Source: Prochlorococcus sp. AG-321-E21 (lineage in GTDB: Bacteria > Cyanobacteriota > Cyanobacteriia > PCC-6307 > Cyanobiaceae). Taken from it: a stretch of DNA of 48,109 bases. Shown here in pieces: positions 1-8,002 of this stretch. Where the stretch lies: positions 1 to 48,109 of the forward strand of contig QBXH01000009.1 of the NCBI GenBank assembly GCA_003283415.1, read 5' to 3'. The notes beneath the pieces were generated by a model. That model was not told the origin of the DNA, did not search any database, and saw nothing but the letters and a program-made list of their open reading frames with translations. Both the position numbers and the translations under genes were made by a program. Every line of letters starts with the position of its first letter. Position 1 is the stretch's first letter.

Positions 1-1038
1 GGTACAACTCCCTCGACGATAAATTCATGTCTTAATGTCGCAGATGCTTTAGATGTTCAAGTATGTATTCATACAGATACTTTGAATGAAGCAGGATTTG
101 TTGAAAATACTATAAATGCGATTGCAGGTAGAACTATACATACCTTTCATACTGAAGGTGCAGGTGGTGGTCATGCTCCAGATATTATTAAAATTTGTGG
201 AGAAAATAATGTTTTACCAAGCAGTACTAATCCAACCAGGCCTTACACAAAAAATACTTTAGAAGAACATCTTGATATGTTGATGGTCTGTCATCATTTA
301 GACTCCAAAATTCCCGAAGATATTGCATTCGCAGAATCAAGAATTAGGAGGGAGACAATTGCTGCGGAAGACATTTTGCACGATATTGGGGCTTTTTCTA
401 TTATTGCAAGTGATTCTCAAGCTATGGGGAGAGTTGGAGAAGTAATTACAAGAACTTTTCAAACGGCACATAAAATGAAAGTTCAAAGAGGCCCATTACC
501 TGAAGATTCTGACAAAAACGATAATTATAGAGTTAAAAGATATATCTCTAAAGTTACTATAAATCCAGCTATTGCTCATGGAATTAATAAATTTGTTGGT
601 TCTATTGAAAAAGGCAAAATTGCAGATTTGGTTTTGTGGAAACCTTCCTTTTTTGGTGTTAAACCAGAATTAGTTGTCAAAGGTGGGTCTATCGTTTGGT
701 CTCAGATGGGTGATGCAAATGCTTCAATTCCAACTCCAGGCCCTGTTCATGGAAGACCTATGTTTGCAAATTTTGGACAATCACTTTTTAATAGTTCTTT
801 CACTTTTTTGAGCAAAAATGCCATCGAACTTGATGTTCCTAAAAGACTTTCTTTGCAAAAAAAATGTTTAGCTGTGGAGAATACAAGATCTATAAATAAA
901 TTAGATCTTAAATTGAACAATAAATTACCAAATATATCGGTTGATCCACAAACTTATGAAGTATTCGCTGATGGAAAATTACTAACGTGCGAGCCTCTTG
1001 AAGAAATACCAATGGCTCAAAGATATTTTTTACTTTAG
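1..1038 (+). CDS. ureC: Urease subunit alpha, 3' part (5' end outside window)
   Basis: Nickel-containing catalytic subunit of cytoplasmic urease (urea to ammonia and CO2). The open frame runs in from base 1, so the ATG at 82 is internal; 345 residues of a protein usually near 570 are visible. The sequence starts just past where the carbamylated-lysine motif KIHEDWG should be. From there it aligns closely with Klebsiella UreC: His24 of the visible part (CIHTDT) and the His in [12 protein letters not shown] are nickel ligands, CHHLD is the mobile-flap Cys-His, and [11 protein letters not shown] carries the last nickel-binding Asp. The C-terminus is intact. The stop overlaps the convergent gpgS stop by 4 bp, so no separate terminator fits. 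Earlier urease genes should lie upstream of the window. Confidence 0.98.
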   Translation, partial: GTTPSTINSCLNVADALDVQVCIHTDTLNEAGFVENTINAIAGRTIHTFHTEGAGGGHAPDIIKICGENNVLPSSTNPTRPYTKNTLEEHLDMLMVCHHLDSKIPEDIAFAESRIRRETIAAEDILHDIGAFSIIASDSQAMGRVGEVITRTFQTAHKMKVQRGPLPEDSDKNDNYRVKRYISKVTINPAIAHGINKFVGSIEKGKIADLVLWKPSFFGVKPELVVKGGSIVWSQMGDANASIPTPGPVHGRPMFANFGQSLFNSSFTFLSKNAIELDVPKRLSLQKKCLAVENTRSINKLDLKLNNKLPNISVDPQTYEVFADGKLLTCEPLEEIPMAQRYFLL

Positions 1039-2261
1039 TAATTATTAATTAATTCTTTTTTAGTGAAATTTATTTCTTTTGATCCTGCATTTGCTAAATC
1101 TTCTTGAAGTTTATTTTCACAAGAAAGGACTCTTGACCAACTTGGAAGTTGTTGAGTTGTTGGATTTGATAAATAACCTTGAGTTGCAGGTCTTAATAAC
1201 TTAGCAAATTTTTGAACTGACAATTCTTCTTCATGCCTATCATATGGAAGCTTATTAACTCCAGAATCTAATCCAAATTGTTTCACTCTATCCTCACCTA
1301 CTCTTTTGTAAAGGACTTCAAGTGTAGACAGTTGAGTACTCGTTAACGTCTCTGCTTGATGTTCCATTAATCCTCTCAAAACACTAGAAAGAATTTCTGT
1401 ACACATTTTTTGTAGACCCTCTTTAGAGGATGATCCTATAGTTTTATGCTTATGATCAAACAATCCAAGGTCTACTTGAGCTATTTTGGATGTCCTGACA
1501 TTTCTATAAACTTCTGAAAGAAGTCCTATTTCTAAACCCCAGTCACAAGGAATTCTTAAATTCATTGCCAAATCTTTTGTAAATGCGAATTCACCGGCTA
1601 GTGGATATCTAAATGACTGTAAATATTGTAAGAATGGCCCATTACCAACTAGCTGCTCCAAACTTGCTAAAAGAGGTCCCACAAATAATCTAGTTGCTCT
1701 TCCTTGTAATTGATTATTTTCTAATGATAATCTACTGTAGAAGGCTTTTACATAGGAAATTCCATAAGACTCATCTAATAATGGAAGTATCATTCTTGAT
1801 GGATATAAGGGACTAAATGTTCTTATGTCAGCATCAAATAAAGCAACCACATCAGATTTTCTTGTTGCAACACCTATTCCTTGCCATACTGCCCATCCTT
1901 TCCCTGGAGTCCCAAGTAATTCGAGACCATTTTTTTCTTGGTTTTTTAATAGTTCAATTACAGATGGAGAATTTGTCCATTGAATATGAACAGGAAAAGG
2001 CATTGAATCAAAAAATGATTTTGCAGAATTTACCTGGTCTATAGTTTTTGCAGATAGAGCTATAACTAATTCATTTAATCCTGCAAGATTTTTTAAGACT
2101 TCTTTTATATCTTTCAAAGCAGGACGTTCAAATTCTTCATAAAGGCAAGGAATTAATATTGCTGTGGGTTTATTCTTTAGATTTCTATTTAATTCTTTTA
2201 GTAGATCCTTCGTGACACCATATTCATGTATTGTTGTGATTAAACCCTGTTGAAAGTCCAT
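1035..2261 (-). CDS. gpgS: Glucosyl-3-phosphoglycerate synthase (GT81)
   Basis: Predicted to transfer glucose from a nucleotide sugar to 3-phosphoglycerate, giving glucosyl-3-phosphoglycerate, the first step of glucosylglycerate synthesis. The 408-residue soluble protein has a GT-A N-terminal half: [18 protein letters not shown] near residue 32 and a metal-binding DAD at residues 143-145 ([11 protein letters not shown]). It is divergent from the phosphorylase-phosphatase-glycerate kinase operon, with 50 bp between the starts, so both units probably fire from one short promoter region. That context supports GpgS rather than mannosyl-3-phosphoglycerate synthase or a generic glycosyltransferase. 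The ATG at 2261 is the first in frame. Donor sugar nucleotide cannot be read from the sequence. Confidence 0.88.
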   Translation of the reverse strand: MDFQQGLITTIHEYGVTKDLLKELNRNLKNKPTAILIPCLYEEFERPALKDIKEVLKNLAGLNELVIALSAKTIDQVNSAKSFFDSMPFPVHIQWTNSPSVIELLKNQEKNGLELLGTPGKGWAVWQGIGVATRKSDVVALFDADIRTFSPLYPSRMILPLLDESYGISYVKAFYSRLSLENNQLQGRATRLFVGPLLASLEQLVGNGPFLQYLQSFRYPLAGEFAFTKDLAMNLRIPCDWGLEIGLLSEVYRNVRTSKIAQVDLGLFDHKHKTIGSSSKEGLQKMCTEILSSVLRGLMEHQAETLTSTQLSTLEVLYKRVGEDRVKQFGLDSGVNKLPYDRHEEELSVQKFAKLLRPATQGYLSNPTTQQLPSWSRVLSCENKLQEDLANAGSKEINFTKKELINNY

Positions 2262-2311
2262 TTTCTATTTGATGTGCAGAATAGTGTTAATACTTCAATG
2301 ATTTCTTCATA

Positions 2312-4081
2312 GTGACCCAAATTGATTCAGAGAAAAAATTAGATAGATTAAAACTTAGTAAATTGCTAGAAACAATTTATAAGGATCATACTACCGAAGA
2401 GATCAACGTTATTTGTAATCAATTATTGCAGATTTTAGATAATTTCTCAGAGAAGTCTCGTTATGAAGAAATAAGTGAAGGTAAAAAATGGGATGAATCT
2501 TATGCCGTTTTAATAACTTATGCTGATGGGGTTTATAAAAAAGGCGAATCTACACTTGTAACGCTTCGAGAATTACTAAGTAAATATTTTGGAAGTCTAT
2601 CAAAAGTAGTTCATATTCTTCCATTTCTTAAATCGACTAGTGATGGTGGTTTTGCTGTCTCCAGCCATAAGTCATTAGAAGAAAAATTTGGTAGTTGGGA
2701 GGATCTGAGAAGTATCTCTATTAATCACCATTTAATGGCTGATTTGGTTTTAAATCATGTTTCATCATCTCATCTATGGGTTCAGCAATTTATTAAATGT
2801 CAAGAACCGGGATTATCTAATGTCTTTTCCCCCTCACCAAATCTTGATTGGAAAAATGTTATTAGACCAAGAAGTTCATCACTTTTCTCCCAAATAAATA
2901 CTGAAGATGGACAAAAACAAGTTTGGACCACCTTTGGACCAGATCAAGTTGATTTGAATTGGCTTAATCCAAAAATGACTATAGAGTTTCTTAATTTGAT
3001 TATTACTTATTTATCAAATGGCATTAAATGGTTAAGACTCGATGCTGTAGGTTTCATTTGGAAGGAACCAGGTACAACATGTTTGCATTTACCAAAGGCA
3101 CATTCAATTGTAAAGATTCTAAAAATATTACTAAATGATCTTCTTAAAGATGGTGTATTGATTACTGAAACTAATGTTCCACAGAAAGAAAACCTTTCTT
3201 ATTTAATTCCAGAAGATGAGGCAGATATGGCTTATAATTTTCCTTTGCCTCCTCTTCTTTTAGAAGCAATAATTACTTCAAGAGCAGACATTTTAAATTC
3301 ATGGATTTGTAATTGGCCCGAATTGCCGGATAGTACCACTCTATTCAATTTCACCGCTTCTCATGATGGTATTGGGTTAAGGGCTTTAGAGGGCCTCATG
3401 AATGAACAAAGAATTAAGCATTTATTGATTAATTGCGAAAAAAGAGGTGGACTTGTAAGTCATAGAAGATTATCAAATGGTGAGGATAAACCATATGAGT
3501 TAAATATTAGTTGGTGGAGCGCAATGGAAGATTCAGGGAGAGATTCAAATCGTTTTCAATATGAAAGGTTTTTATTAACGCAATTACTTGTGATGTCTCT
3601 TAAAGGTGTTCCTGCTTTTTATCTTCCCGCATTGCTAGCTTCAGAAAATGATATAAAGAGTTTTTCAATGACAGGTCAAAGAAGAGATTTAAATAGGGAA
3701 AAATTTAAGTTAGAGAAACTATCAGCTGTTTTTAAAAATCCTGAATCTAATGCAAATAAAAATCTGAGGTATCTCCGTAATGCCATGGATCTTAGAGGGA
3801 AATTACCTCAATTTCATCCTCAGTCTCAAATGGAATGCTTATCAAAAAATAGGGGTGATATTGTTGTAGTTAGAAGAGGTATTGGTTCAAAATCCGTTTT
3901 TACAATTCACAATATGACAGAAAATAAAATCAACTATAGATTAATTGAGGATGAATTTACTAAATTAATTAAAAATGATGAGAATATGCAGGATTATCTA
4001 ACATCAAATAAATATAATTCTAATAATATCGAACTTGACCCTTTTCAAGTTATTTGGCTTGGCTTTTTGACAGATGATTGA
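2312..4081 (+). CDS. GH13_18 sugar phosphorylase, probable glucosylglycerate phosphorylase
   Basis: An alpha-amylase-fold protein of 589 residues in the sucrose phosphorylase subfamily. Region I is ADLVLNHVSSSHLW from residue 143. Region II is RLDAVGFIWKEPGT, with the putative nucleophile Asp244. Region III is ITETNVP, with the putative acid/base Glu286. Region IV is ASHDG, with Asp352. TFGPDQVDLNW is also typical of the subfamily. Family members release glucose-1-phosphate from sucrose, sucrose-6-phosphate or glucosylglycerate using phosphate. Its place between gpgS and genes for a sugar-phosphoglycerate phosphatase and a glycerate kinase argues for glucosylglycerate (inference). The start is GTG at 2312. 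Its end overlaps the next gene by 8 bp, suggesting coupled translation. Sucrose phosphorylase is the main alternative. Confidence 0.8.
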   Translation: MTQIDSEKKLDRLKLSKLLETIYKDHTTEEINVICNQLLQILDNFSEKSRYEEISEGKKWDESYAVLITYADGVYKKGESTLVTLRELLSKYFGSLSKVVHILPFLKSTSDGGFAVSSHKSLEEKFGSWEDLRSISINHHLMADLVLNHVSSSHLWVQQFIKCQEPGLSNVFSPSPNLDWKNVIRPRSSSLFSQINTEDGQKQVWTTFGPDQVDLNWLNPKMTIEFLNLIITYLSNGIKWLRLDAVGFIWKEPGTTCLHLPKAHSIVKILKILLNDLLKDGVLITETNVPQKENLSYLIPEDEADMAYNFPLPPLLLEAIITSRADILNSWICNWPELPDSTTLFNFTASHDGIGLRALEGLMNEQRIKHLLINCEKRGGLVSHRRLSNGEDKPYELNISWWSAMEDSGRDSNRFQYERFLLTQLLVMSLKGVPAFYLPALLASENDIKSFSMTGQRRDLNREKFKLEKLSAVFKNPESNANKNLRYLRNAMDLRGKLPQFHPQSQMECLSKNRGDIVVVRRGIGSKSVFTIHNMTENKINYRLIEDEFTKLIKNDENMQDYLTSNKYNSNNIELDPFQVIWLGFLTDD

Positions 4082-4877
4082 AAATTCTTCCTTATGGGTA
4101 GTCAGTGACGTTGATGGAACATTAATGGATCATTCTTATGATTTAACTCCGGCAAAAGAAACGATAAAATTTCTTCAAAAATTATCTATCCCAGTCATAT
4201 TATGTACTAGTAAAACCGCTGCGGAAGTCAAGGTTATTAGAAAACAACTTAATTTAACTGATCCTTATATTGTAGAAAATGGTGCAGCTATATATGGTGA
4301 ATCATTAAAGAAAGTTAATGGGGAAATTATTCTTGGAGAAAAATACGAAATACTTGAAAATATTTTGAGGAGTATTTCTAATGAAATTAATTATGACTTA
4401 CAACCACTCAATAATATTTCGGACCAACAAGCAACTGAACTTACTGGTTTAAAAGGCTATGCTCTTGAATTAATGAGAGATAGACATTGGAGTATGCCAT
4501 TCTTAAACCCTCCTGAAACTATGGAAGAAGAAATTAAAATTAGTTGTAAAAAATTTAATGTAGAAATTTTTAGAGGTAATAGGATGAGCCACATGTTATC
4601 AATTAATTCAAACAAAGGAAAAGCAATAAATGCACTAAAGCAATATTCAAATAATTCAAATATTCAAATTATTGGTCTGGGTGATTCCCCTAATGATTTA
4701 CCTCTACTATTGAATTCAGATTACAAAATTGTTATTCCTAGCCCTAATGGACCAAACTTAAATTTATTAGAAAAATTAAAAGATTATAAATATACCCTAG
4801 CGAGTTATCCAAATGGTTTCGGTTGGAAAAGTGAAATAAATAAGTTAATAAATAAATTAGTATTAAGTAAACAATGA
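4074..4877 (+). CDS. gpgP: HAD phosphatase, glucosyl/mannosyl-3-phosphoglycerate phosphatase
   Basis: Predicted to remove phosphate from glucosyl-3-phosphoglycerate, releasing glucosylglycerate. The 267-residue HAD hydrolase begins VVSDVDGTLMD, with nucleophile Asp12 and Asp14. Motif II is LCTSKTAAEV near residue 43, and motif IV is LGDSPNDLPLL (Asp204, Asp208), which binds Mg. The spacing and inserted cap match the Cof/MPGP subfamily (type IIB cap). It overlaps the upstream phosphorylase gene by 8 bp and the downstream glycerate kinase gene by 4 bp (ATGA), so these three genes are almost certainly one transcript. The alternative, a broad sugar phosphatase, is less likely because of gpgS next door. 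Confidence 0.87.
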   Translation: MIENSSLWVVSDVDGTLMDHSYDLTPAKETIKFLQKLSIPVILCTSKTAAEVKVIRKQLNLTDPYIVENGAAIYGESLKKVNGEIILGEKYEILENILRSISNEINYDLQPLNNISDQQATELTGLKGYALELMRDRHWSMPFLNPPETMEEEIKISCKKFNVEIFRGNRMSHMLSINSNKGKAINALKQYSNNSNIQIIGLGDSPNDLPLLLNSDYKIVIPSPNGPNLNLLEKLKDYKYTLASYPNGFGWKSEINKLINKLVLSKQ

Positions 4878-5815
4878 AAGATTTAAATATTGAATTTCCA
4901 TTAGATGACTTTGAAAAATTAATTTCTCAAATTGGATGGAGTTCCTTGGATGAATGGTTTATGTTTTGGCATCTTAAGAAAGAGATACTCTCAATTGATG
5001 CTTTTTGGGATAAAAATGTAAATGATGATTGGATTTGGGGTTTGGCTTTACCTCTTTTATCACAAGCATATAAATTAAATATAGAATCTAATGATCGTAA
5101 AATAATTGGAATTTCAGCTCTTCCTGGAACTGGTAAAACAACCTTAGGTAAATGGTTGGAGAGTATCTCCCTAAAATTAAAATTTAAGATATCTGTTATT
5201 TCTATTGATGATTTTTATCTACCTTCTGAAGAGATGGCATTAGCTATTAGAAATAATCCATGGAATGTTTCTCGAGGTTTTCCAGGCAGCCACTCAATTG
5301 ATTTAATGAAAGAGAAATTACTTAGATGGAAAAATGATGGCCAATTAAATGTACCTGTTTTTGATAAATCTTTAAGAAAAGGTTTAGGGGATAGATCTCA
5401 TTGGAAAGAGGAGACTCCTGATTTGTTGATAATAGAGGGATGGTTCTTAGGTGTAAAACCTTTATCCATAGATTTAGATAGTTCTGAAATATTTTCACCA
5501 CCATTAAGTCCTTATGAATCTTCTTACAGAGATAACATCCAAAATAATTTAAACAATTACTTAGACATTTGGAATATGATAGATGAAATTTGGCATTTAA
5601 AACCTTTGAAATTTGAATATATGAATAAATGGAAATCTAATCAAGAAAAAAGTATGTTTGTTAAAACAGGAAGTTGTCTTAAAGATAAGAAATTAAATGA
5701 TTTTATTAGGATGTTAAATGTTTCTATCCCACATAAGAGTTTTGATCTTATAAGTTCGGATGTTTTATTATTGATTAATCAAGATAGAAAATTAACTAAT
5801 GTCGGATTAAATTGA
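4874..5815 (+). CDS. glyK: Glycerate kinase, plant/cyanobacterial GLYK type
   Basis: Predicted to phosphorylate D-glycerate with ATP to give 3-phosphoglycerate. The 313-residue protein has a P-loop LPGTGKTT at residues 83-90, a DDFYLP motif after the second strand, GSHSIDLM, PVFDKSLRKGLGDRSHW and IIEGWFLG, the signature series of plant GLYK and of PRK-like P-loop kinases. This family closes the photorespiratory C2 cycle. Here it is last in the glucosylglycerate operon (ATGA overlap with the phosphatase), so it may also salvage glycerate freed by the upstream phosphorylase. Whether it is the only glycerate kinase in the genome cannot be judged from this window. Confidence 0.88.
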   Translation: MKDLNIEFPLDDFEKLISQIGWSSLDEWFMFWHLKKEILSIDAFWDKNVNDDWIWGLALPLLSQAYKLNIESNDRKIIGISALPGTGKTTLGKWLESISLKLKFKISVISIDDFYLPSEEMALAIRNNPWNVSRGFPGSHSIDLMKEKLLRWKNDGQLNVPVFDKSLRKGLGDRSHWKEETPDLLIIEGWFLGVKPLSIDLDSSEIFSPPLSPYESSYRDNIQNNLNNYLDIWNMIDEIWHLKPLKFEYMNKWKSNQEKSMFVKTGSCLKDKKLNDFIRMLNVSIPHKSFDLISSDVLLLINQDRKLTNVGLN

Positions 5816-5882
5816 AATTTCTTTAGATATAATTTGTTTAGTGACTTTTAATACATTTTCTCGTTATTTGTTTGGTGTTTAA

Positions 5883-5892
5883 TTGATATTAT
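5883..5892 (+). promoter_or_regulatory. Extended -10 element for the DUF1830 gene
   Basis: TTGATATTAT contains TGA directly before TATTAT, an extended -10 pattern. It ends 17 nt before the ATG at 5910, implying a leader of about 10 nt. The identical decamer occurs at 6196 and 6856, each time just upstream of a gene start. No convincing -35 box is visible. Confidence 0.45.
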
Positions 5893-5909
5893 TTTTTATT
5901 TTTCTTTAA

Positions 5910-6137
5910 ATGGTCGAGTTTTCTTATAAAAATGAAGGCTCCAGAATGGTGGTTTTGAGGTGTATAGGTCCTTCAAATTTTTTTCTAGAAAGAGTTTTAT
6001 TTCCTGCTGATATTCTTACTTTTATGGCTCCTAATGATTCAAGAGTTGAGATTTGGGGTAATGAATTGTATGGCCCTAAACTAGAGGAAAGGATAAGAAT
6101 TTCATCTGAGAATGAAGATGCAACTCTAGTTGCGTAA
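5910..6137 (+). CDS. DUF1830 family protein
   Basis: A 75-residue soluble protein. The core (GPSNFFLERVLFPADILTF followed by RVEIWGNELYGPKLEERI) fits the short cyanobacterial DUF1830 family, whose hallmark is an aromatic-rich F(Y/F)xERVxFP segment. I know no biochemical function for the family. No signal peptide or membrane span is present. The ATG at 5910 is preceded by an extended -10 box but no clear Shine-Dalgarno. The gene stands alone, with 90 bp or more on both sides, next to other tiny cyanobacterial genes. Confidence 0.78.
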   Translation: MVEFSYKNEGSRMVVLRCIGPSNFFLERVLFPADILTFMAPNDSRVEIWGNELYGPKLEERIRISSENEDATLVA

Positions 6138-6195
6138 TTCTTTTAATTTTAAATTGTCTTCGAGTCAGAATTTTTAAGGTCCTAAGTTGTTTTTA

Positions 6196-6205
6196 TTGAT
6201 ATTAT
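6196..6205 (+). promoter_or_regulatory. Extended -10 element for the 41 aa membrane protein
   Basis: Second copy of TTGATATTAT (TG-A-TATTAT). It ends 23 nt before the ATG at 6229, a normal distance for a short leader. It shares the full decamer with the boxes at 5883 and 6856. Confidence 0.45.
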
Positions 6206-6228
6206 CAAATTATATTTTGTTTATAATA

Positions 6229-6354
6229 ATGACACAATTTGCTTCTTTTGCCATTGGAGGATTTGTCCCATCAGCCGCTATTGCGGGAGTTTTAGTATTG
6301 ATCGGTCTTGGAGGGTTTTTTTACCTTGGATTAAAAGGGCCAACAGATTATTAA
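6229..6354 (+). CDS. 41 aa single-span membrane protein
   Basis: Reads MTQFASFAIGGFVPS, then a hydrophobic stretch (AAIAGVLVLIGLGGFFYLGL) and the tail KGPTDY. It has one Gly-rich transmembrane helix and short polar ends, the architecture of small subunits of photosystems, cytochrome b6f or NDH-1. I could not match it to a named subunit. Support for reality: a clean ATG, an upstream extended -10 box, a membrane-protein composition unlike random A/T-rich frames, and a neighbouring second small membrane gene. The ORF lies below the usual length cut-off. Confidence 0.65.
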   Translation: MTQFASFAIGGFVPSAAIAGVLVLIGLGGFFYLGLKGPTDY

Positions 6355-6388
6355 TATCAATAAAAAATATTAAATATAATTATATACA

Positions 6389-6523
6389 ATGGATCTTGCT
6401 GTAGTACTTTTTATAATAAGTTTGCCTTTTGTATTATTAACAGTTTTTTTTGGGACAAAAAATGACTTTTACGAAAGTGAAAATTATAGCGGTGACGGTT
6501 GTGCTCACGATGTGAAAAGATAA
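6389..6523 (+). CDS. 44 aa single-span protein, possibly NDH-1 subunit NdhP
   Basis: Starts MDLAVVLFIISLPFVLLTVF, one transmembrane helix, then FGTKNDFYESENYSGDGCAH and a short basic end. The pattern FGT-x-x-x-(F/Y)Y-x-x-x-x-Y-x-G-x-G-x-AH resembles what I remember of cyanobacterial NdhP (Synechocystis Sml0013), a small NDH-1 subunit. That identification rests on memory and is tentative. It follows the 41 aa ORF by 34 bp on the same strand, so the two may be co-transcribed. The stop lies 1 bp from the end of the convergent gene. Confidence 0.6.
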   Translation: MDLAVVLFIISLPFVLLTVFFGTKNDFYESENYSGDGCAHDVKR

Positions 6524-6524
6524 T

Positions 6525-6803
6525 TTATTTAGAAATTCCGCTATATATACAAGTCCATTTATTATCAAATTGCCAGACAGGTGTATAAATTTCTTGGGAG
6601 ATTTTATTTCCAGCTTTTTTACATGTTTCAATATCTTTCATTGGAATCGTATGTAAAGATGGGCTTGTAATGCCACTTACCTCGGGTCTTCCTCCTGGTC
6701 CTTGTCTGTAAGTTCCAATTACTAACCAATAATTAGCTTTAACAGCATCAGATAGTATCAATAGACAAAGTGAAATTAATATTTTAAAACTAATTTTTTT
6801 CAT
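6525..6803 (-). CDS. Small exported protein of unknown function
   Basis: 92 residues. A classic signal peptide (MKKISFKILISLCLLILSDAVKA, cleavage likely near residue 23) leads into a mature part of about 69 residues with two cysteines (in ETCKKAG and WTCIY) that could form a disulfide in the periplasm. The segment YWLVIGTYRQGPGGRPEVSG is the most distinctive part. I do not recognise a family. It is convergent with the 44 aa gene (1 bp apart) and starts 87 bp from uppP on the other strand. Confidence 0.7.
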   Translation of the reverse strand: MKKISFKILISLCLLILSDAVKANYWLVIGTYRQGPGGRPEVSGITSPSLHTIPMKDIETCKKAGNKISQEIYTPVWQFDNKWTCIYSGISK

Positions 6804-6855
6804 AATATTTATACATTAGCTTTTCTTCTAATAATGTAAATTGTATTATTTTTAA

Positions 6856-6865
6856 TTGATATTAT
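6856..6865 (+). promoter_or_regulatory. Extended -10 element for uppP
   Basis: Third copy of TTGATATTAT in under 1 kb, ending 25 nt before the TTG start of uppP. The gap leaves a leader of roughly 18 nt. Confidence 0.45.
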
Positions 6866-6890
6866 TAGGTAAAATTTAGAATAAAATAAA

Positions 6891-7691
6891 TTGGAATTTT
6901 TAAAATTTATTTTTTATGGAATAATTCAGGGTTTAACAGAATTTATACCTGTAAGTAGCACTGCTCATTTAAAAATTATTTCTTTATTATTTGGATTTGA
7001 GGATCCTGGTTCCTCCTTATCTGCAATTATGCAAATAGGAAGTGTTTTTGCAATATTTTGGTATTTCAGAGGAAGTATTTTTAATTTTAAAAATATAAAT
7101 TTTAAAAAACAAACATATTCTTTTTTGTCAAATAAATTATATAAATCTATCTTTATAGGCACAATCCCAATTTTTTTTATGGGTGGAATTATAAAAATAT
7201 TTATTCCAGGATTCTCTGATTCATTTTTACGTTCAAATCTTTCAATAGCTTTAGTATCTTTATTGATGTCTTTAATTATGCTTTTTGCAGAAATTTCGAC
7301 CAATAAATTAATAAATTTAGCCAATCATAAATACCGTAATAGTTTATACATAGGTATTGCTCAAGCTTTTGCAATTATTCCAGGAGTTTCTCGTTCTGGA
7401 GTTACTATTTCAACAGCACTCTTATTTGGATGGGATAGAAAAGAAGCAGCTAAATTTTCATTTCTTCTTGGTATTCCTGCAATTTCATTAGCAGCTATTG
7501 TTGAGTTTTTGAGTTCAGTAAATCAATTATCAACATTTCCATTTATTCCTCTTTTTGCTGGATTAATTACCACTTTCTACTTTTCTCTATTAGCTATTGA
7601 TTTCGTAATAAATTATGTTTCCTCTCGTGGGCTCAAAATATTTATTTACTATAGATTGATATTTGGAACCTTGATTCTTTTGAATTTATAA
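6891..7691 (+). CDS. uppP: Undecaprenyl-diphosphatase
   Basis: Integral membrane enzyme that dephosphorylates undecaprenyl diphosphate so the lipid carrier can be reused for peptidoglycan and surface polysaccharide. The 266-residue hydrophobic protein carries both BacA/UppP signatures: GLTEFIPVSSTAHL near residue 13 (catalytic Glu and Ser) and PGVSRSGVTIS near residue 165 (active-site Arg). The start is TTG at 6891: there is no in-frame ATG before the first conserved motif, and an extended -10 box sits just upstream. Bacitracin resistance is a known side effect of this family. Confidence 0.95.
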   Translation: MEFLKFIFYGIIQGLTEFIPVSSTAHLKIISLLFGFEDPGSSLSAIMQIGSVFAIFWYFRGSIFNFKNINFKKQTYSFLSNKLYKSIFIGTIPIFFMGGIIKIFIPGFSDSFLRSNLSIALVSLLMSLIMLFAEISTNKLINLANHKYRNSLYIGIAQAFAIIPGVSRSGVTISTALLFGWDRKEAAKFSFLLGIPAISLAAIVEFLSSVNQLSTFPFIPLFAGLITTFYFSLLAIDFVINYVSSRGLKIFIYYRLIFGTLILLNL

Positions 7692-7712
7692 CTACTATTA
7701 TTCAACATTTCT

Positions 7713-7901
7713 ATGTTAATGTTTTTAAATATTGTTTTACGAATGAATTTTTTTATATCATATCAACTAGGAGAGGTTGAAGTTTCTAATTTTACTATAA
7801 TTATATGTGCAATATTTTCTTCATTTACCTTCATAGCTGTTGGCATAAGCTCTTATAAGTTATACAAATCGTTAATAAATAAAGATGATTCTGAATCTTA
7901 A
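7713..7901 (+). CDS. Small single-span membrane protein, unknown
   Basis: Up to 62 residues. A hydrophobic helix (FTIIICAIFSSFTFIAVGIS) is followed by a charged tail, KLYKSLINKDDSES. Three in-frame ATGs exist (7713, 7719, 7743); the third gives a 52-residue protein starting MNFFISYQLGEVEV and looks most natural, because the part before it resembles translated non-coding A/T-rich DNA. The stop directly abuts the 3' end of the opposing tRNA gene. No family recognised. Confidence 0.5.
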   Translation: MLMFLNIVLRMNFFISYQLGEVEVSNFTIIICAIFSSFTFIAVGISSYKLYKSLINKDDSES

Positions 7902-7975
7902 TCGGAACGGCGGGATTTGAACCCACGACCCCCACTACCCCAAAGTGGTGCGCTACCAAACTGCGCTACGCCCCG
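7902..7975 (-). tRNA. tRNA-Pro (anticodon GGG)
   Basis: Read on the minus strand it folds as a full cloverleaf. Acceptor CGGGGCG pairs with CGTTCCG (C1-G72, as usual for bacterial tRNA-Pro, with two G-U pairs). The D arm is GCGC/GCGC, the anticodon stem CCACT/AGTGG with loop TTGGGGT, and the T arm GTGGG-TTCAAAT-CCCGC. Loop positions 34-36 are GGG, reading CCC and CCU. The discriminator is A and CCA is not encoded. It lies 27 bp downstream of msrA on the same strand, so read-through transcription is possible. Confidence 0.97.
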
Positions 7976-8002
7976 TATTGATACTATAAATAAAAATGAC
8001 TT

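Noticed and set aside
6965..7324. 119-codon minus-strand ORF inside uppP
   Set aside because: Shadow of the uppP reading frame, with no homology features.
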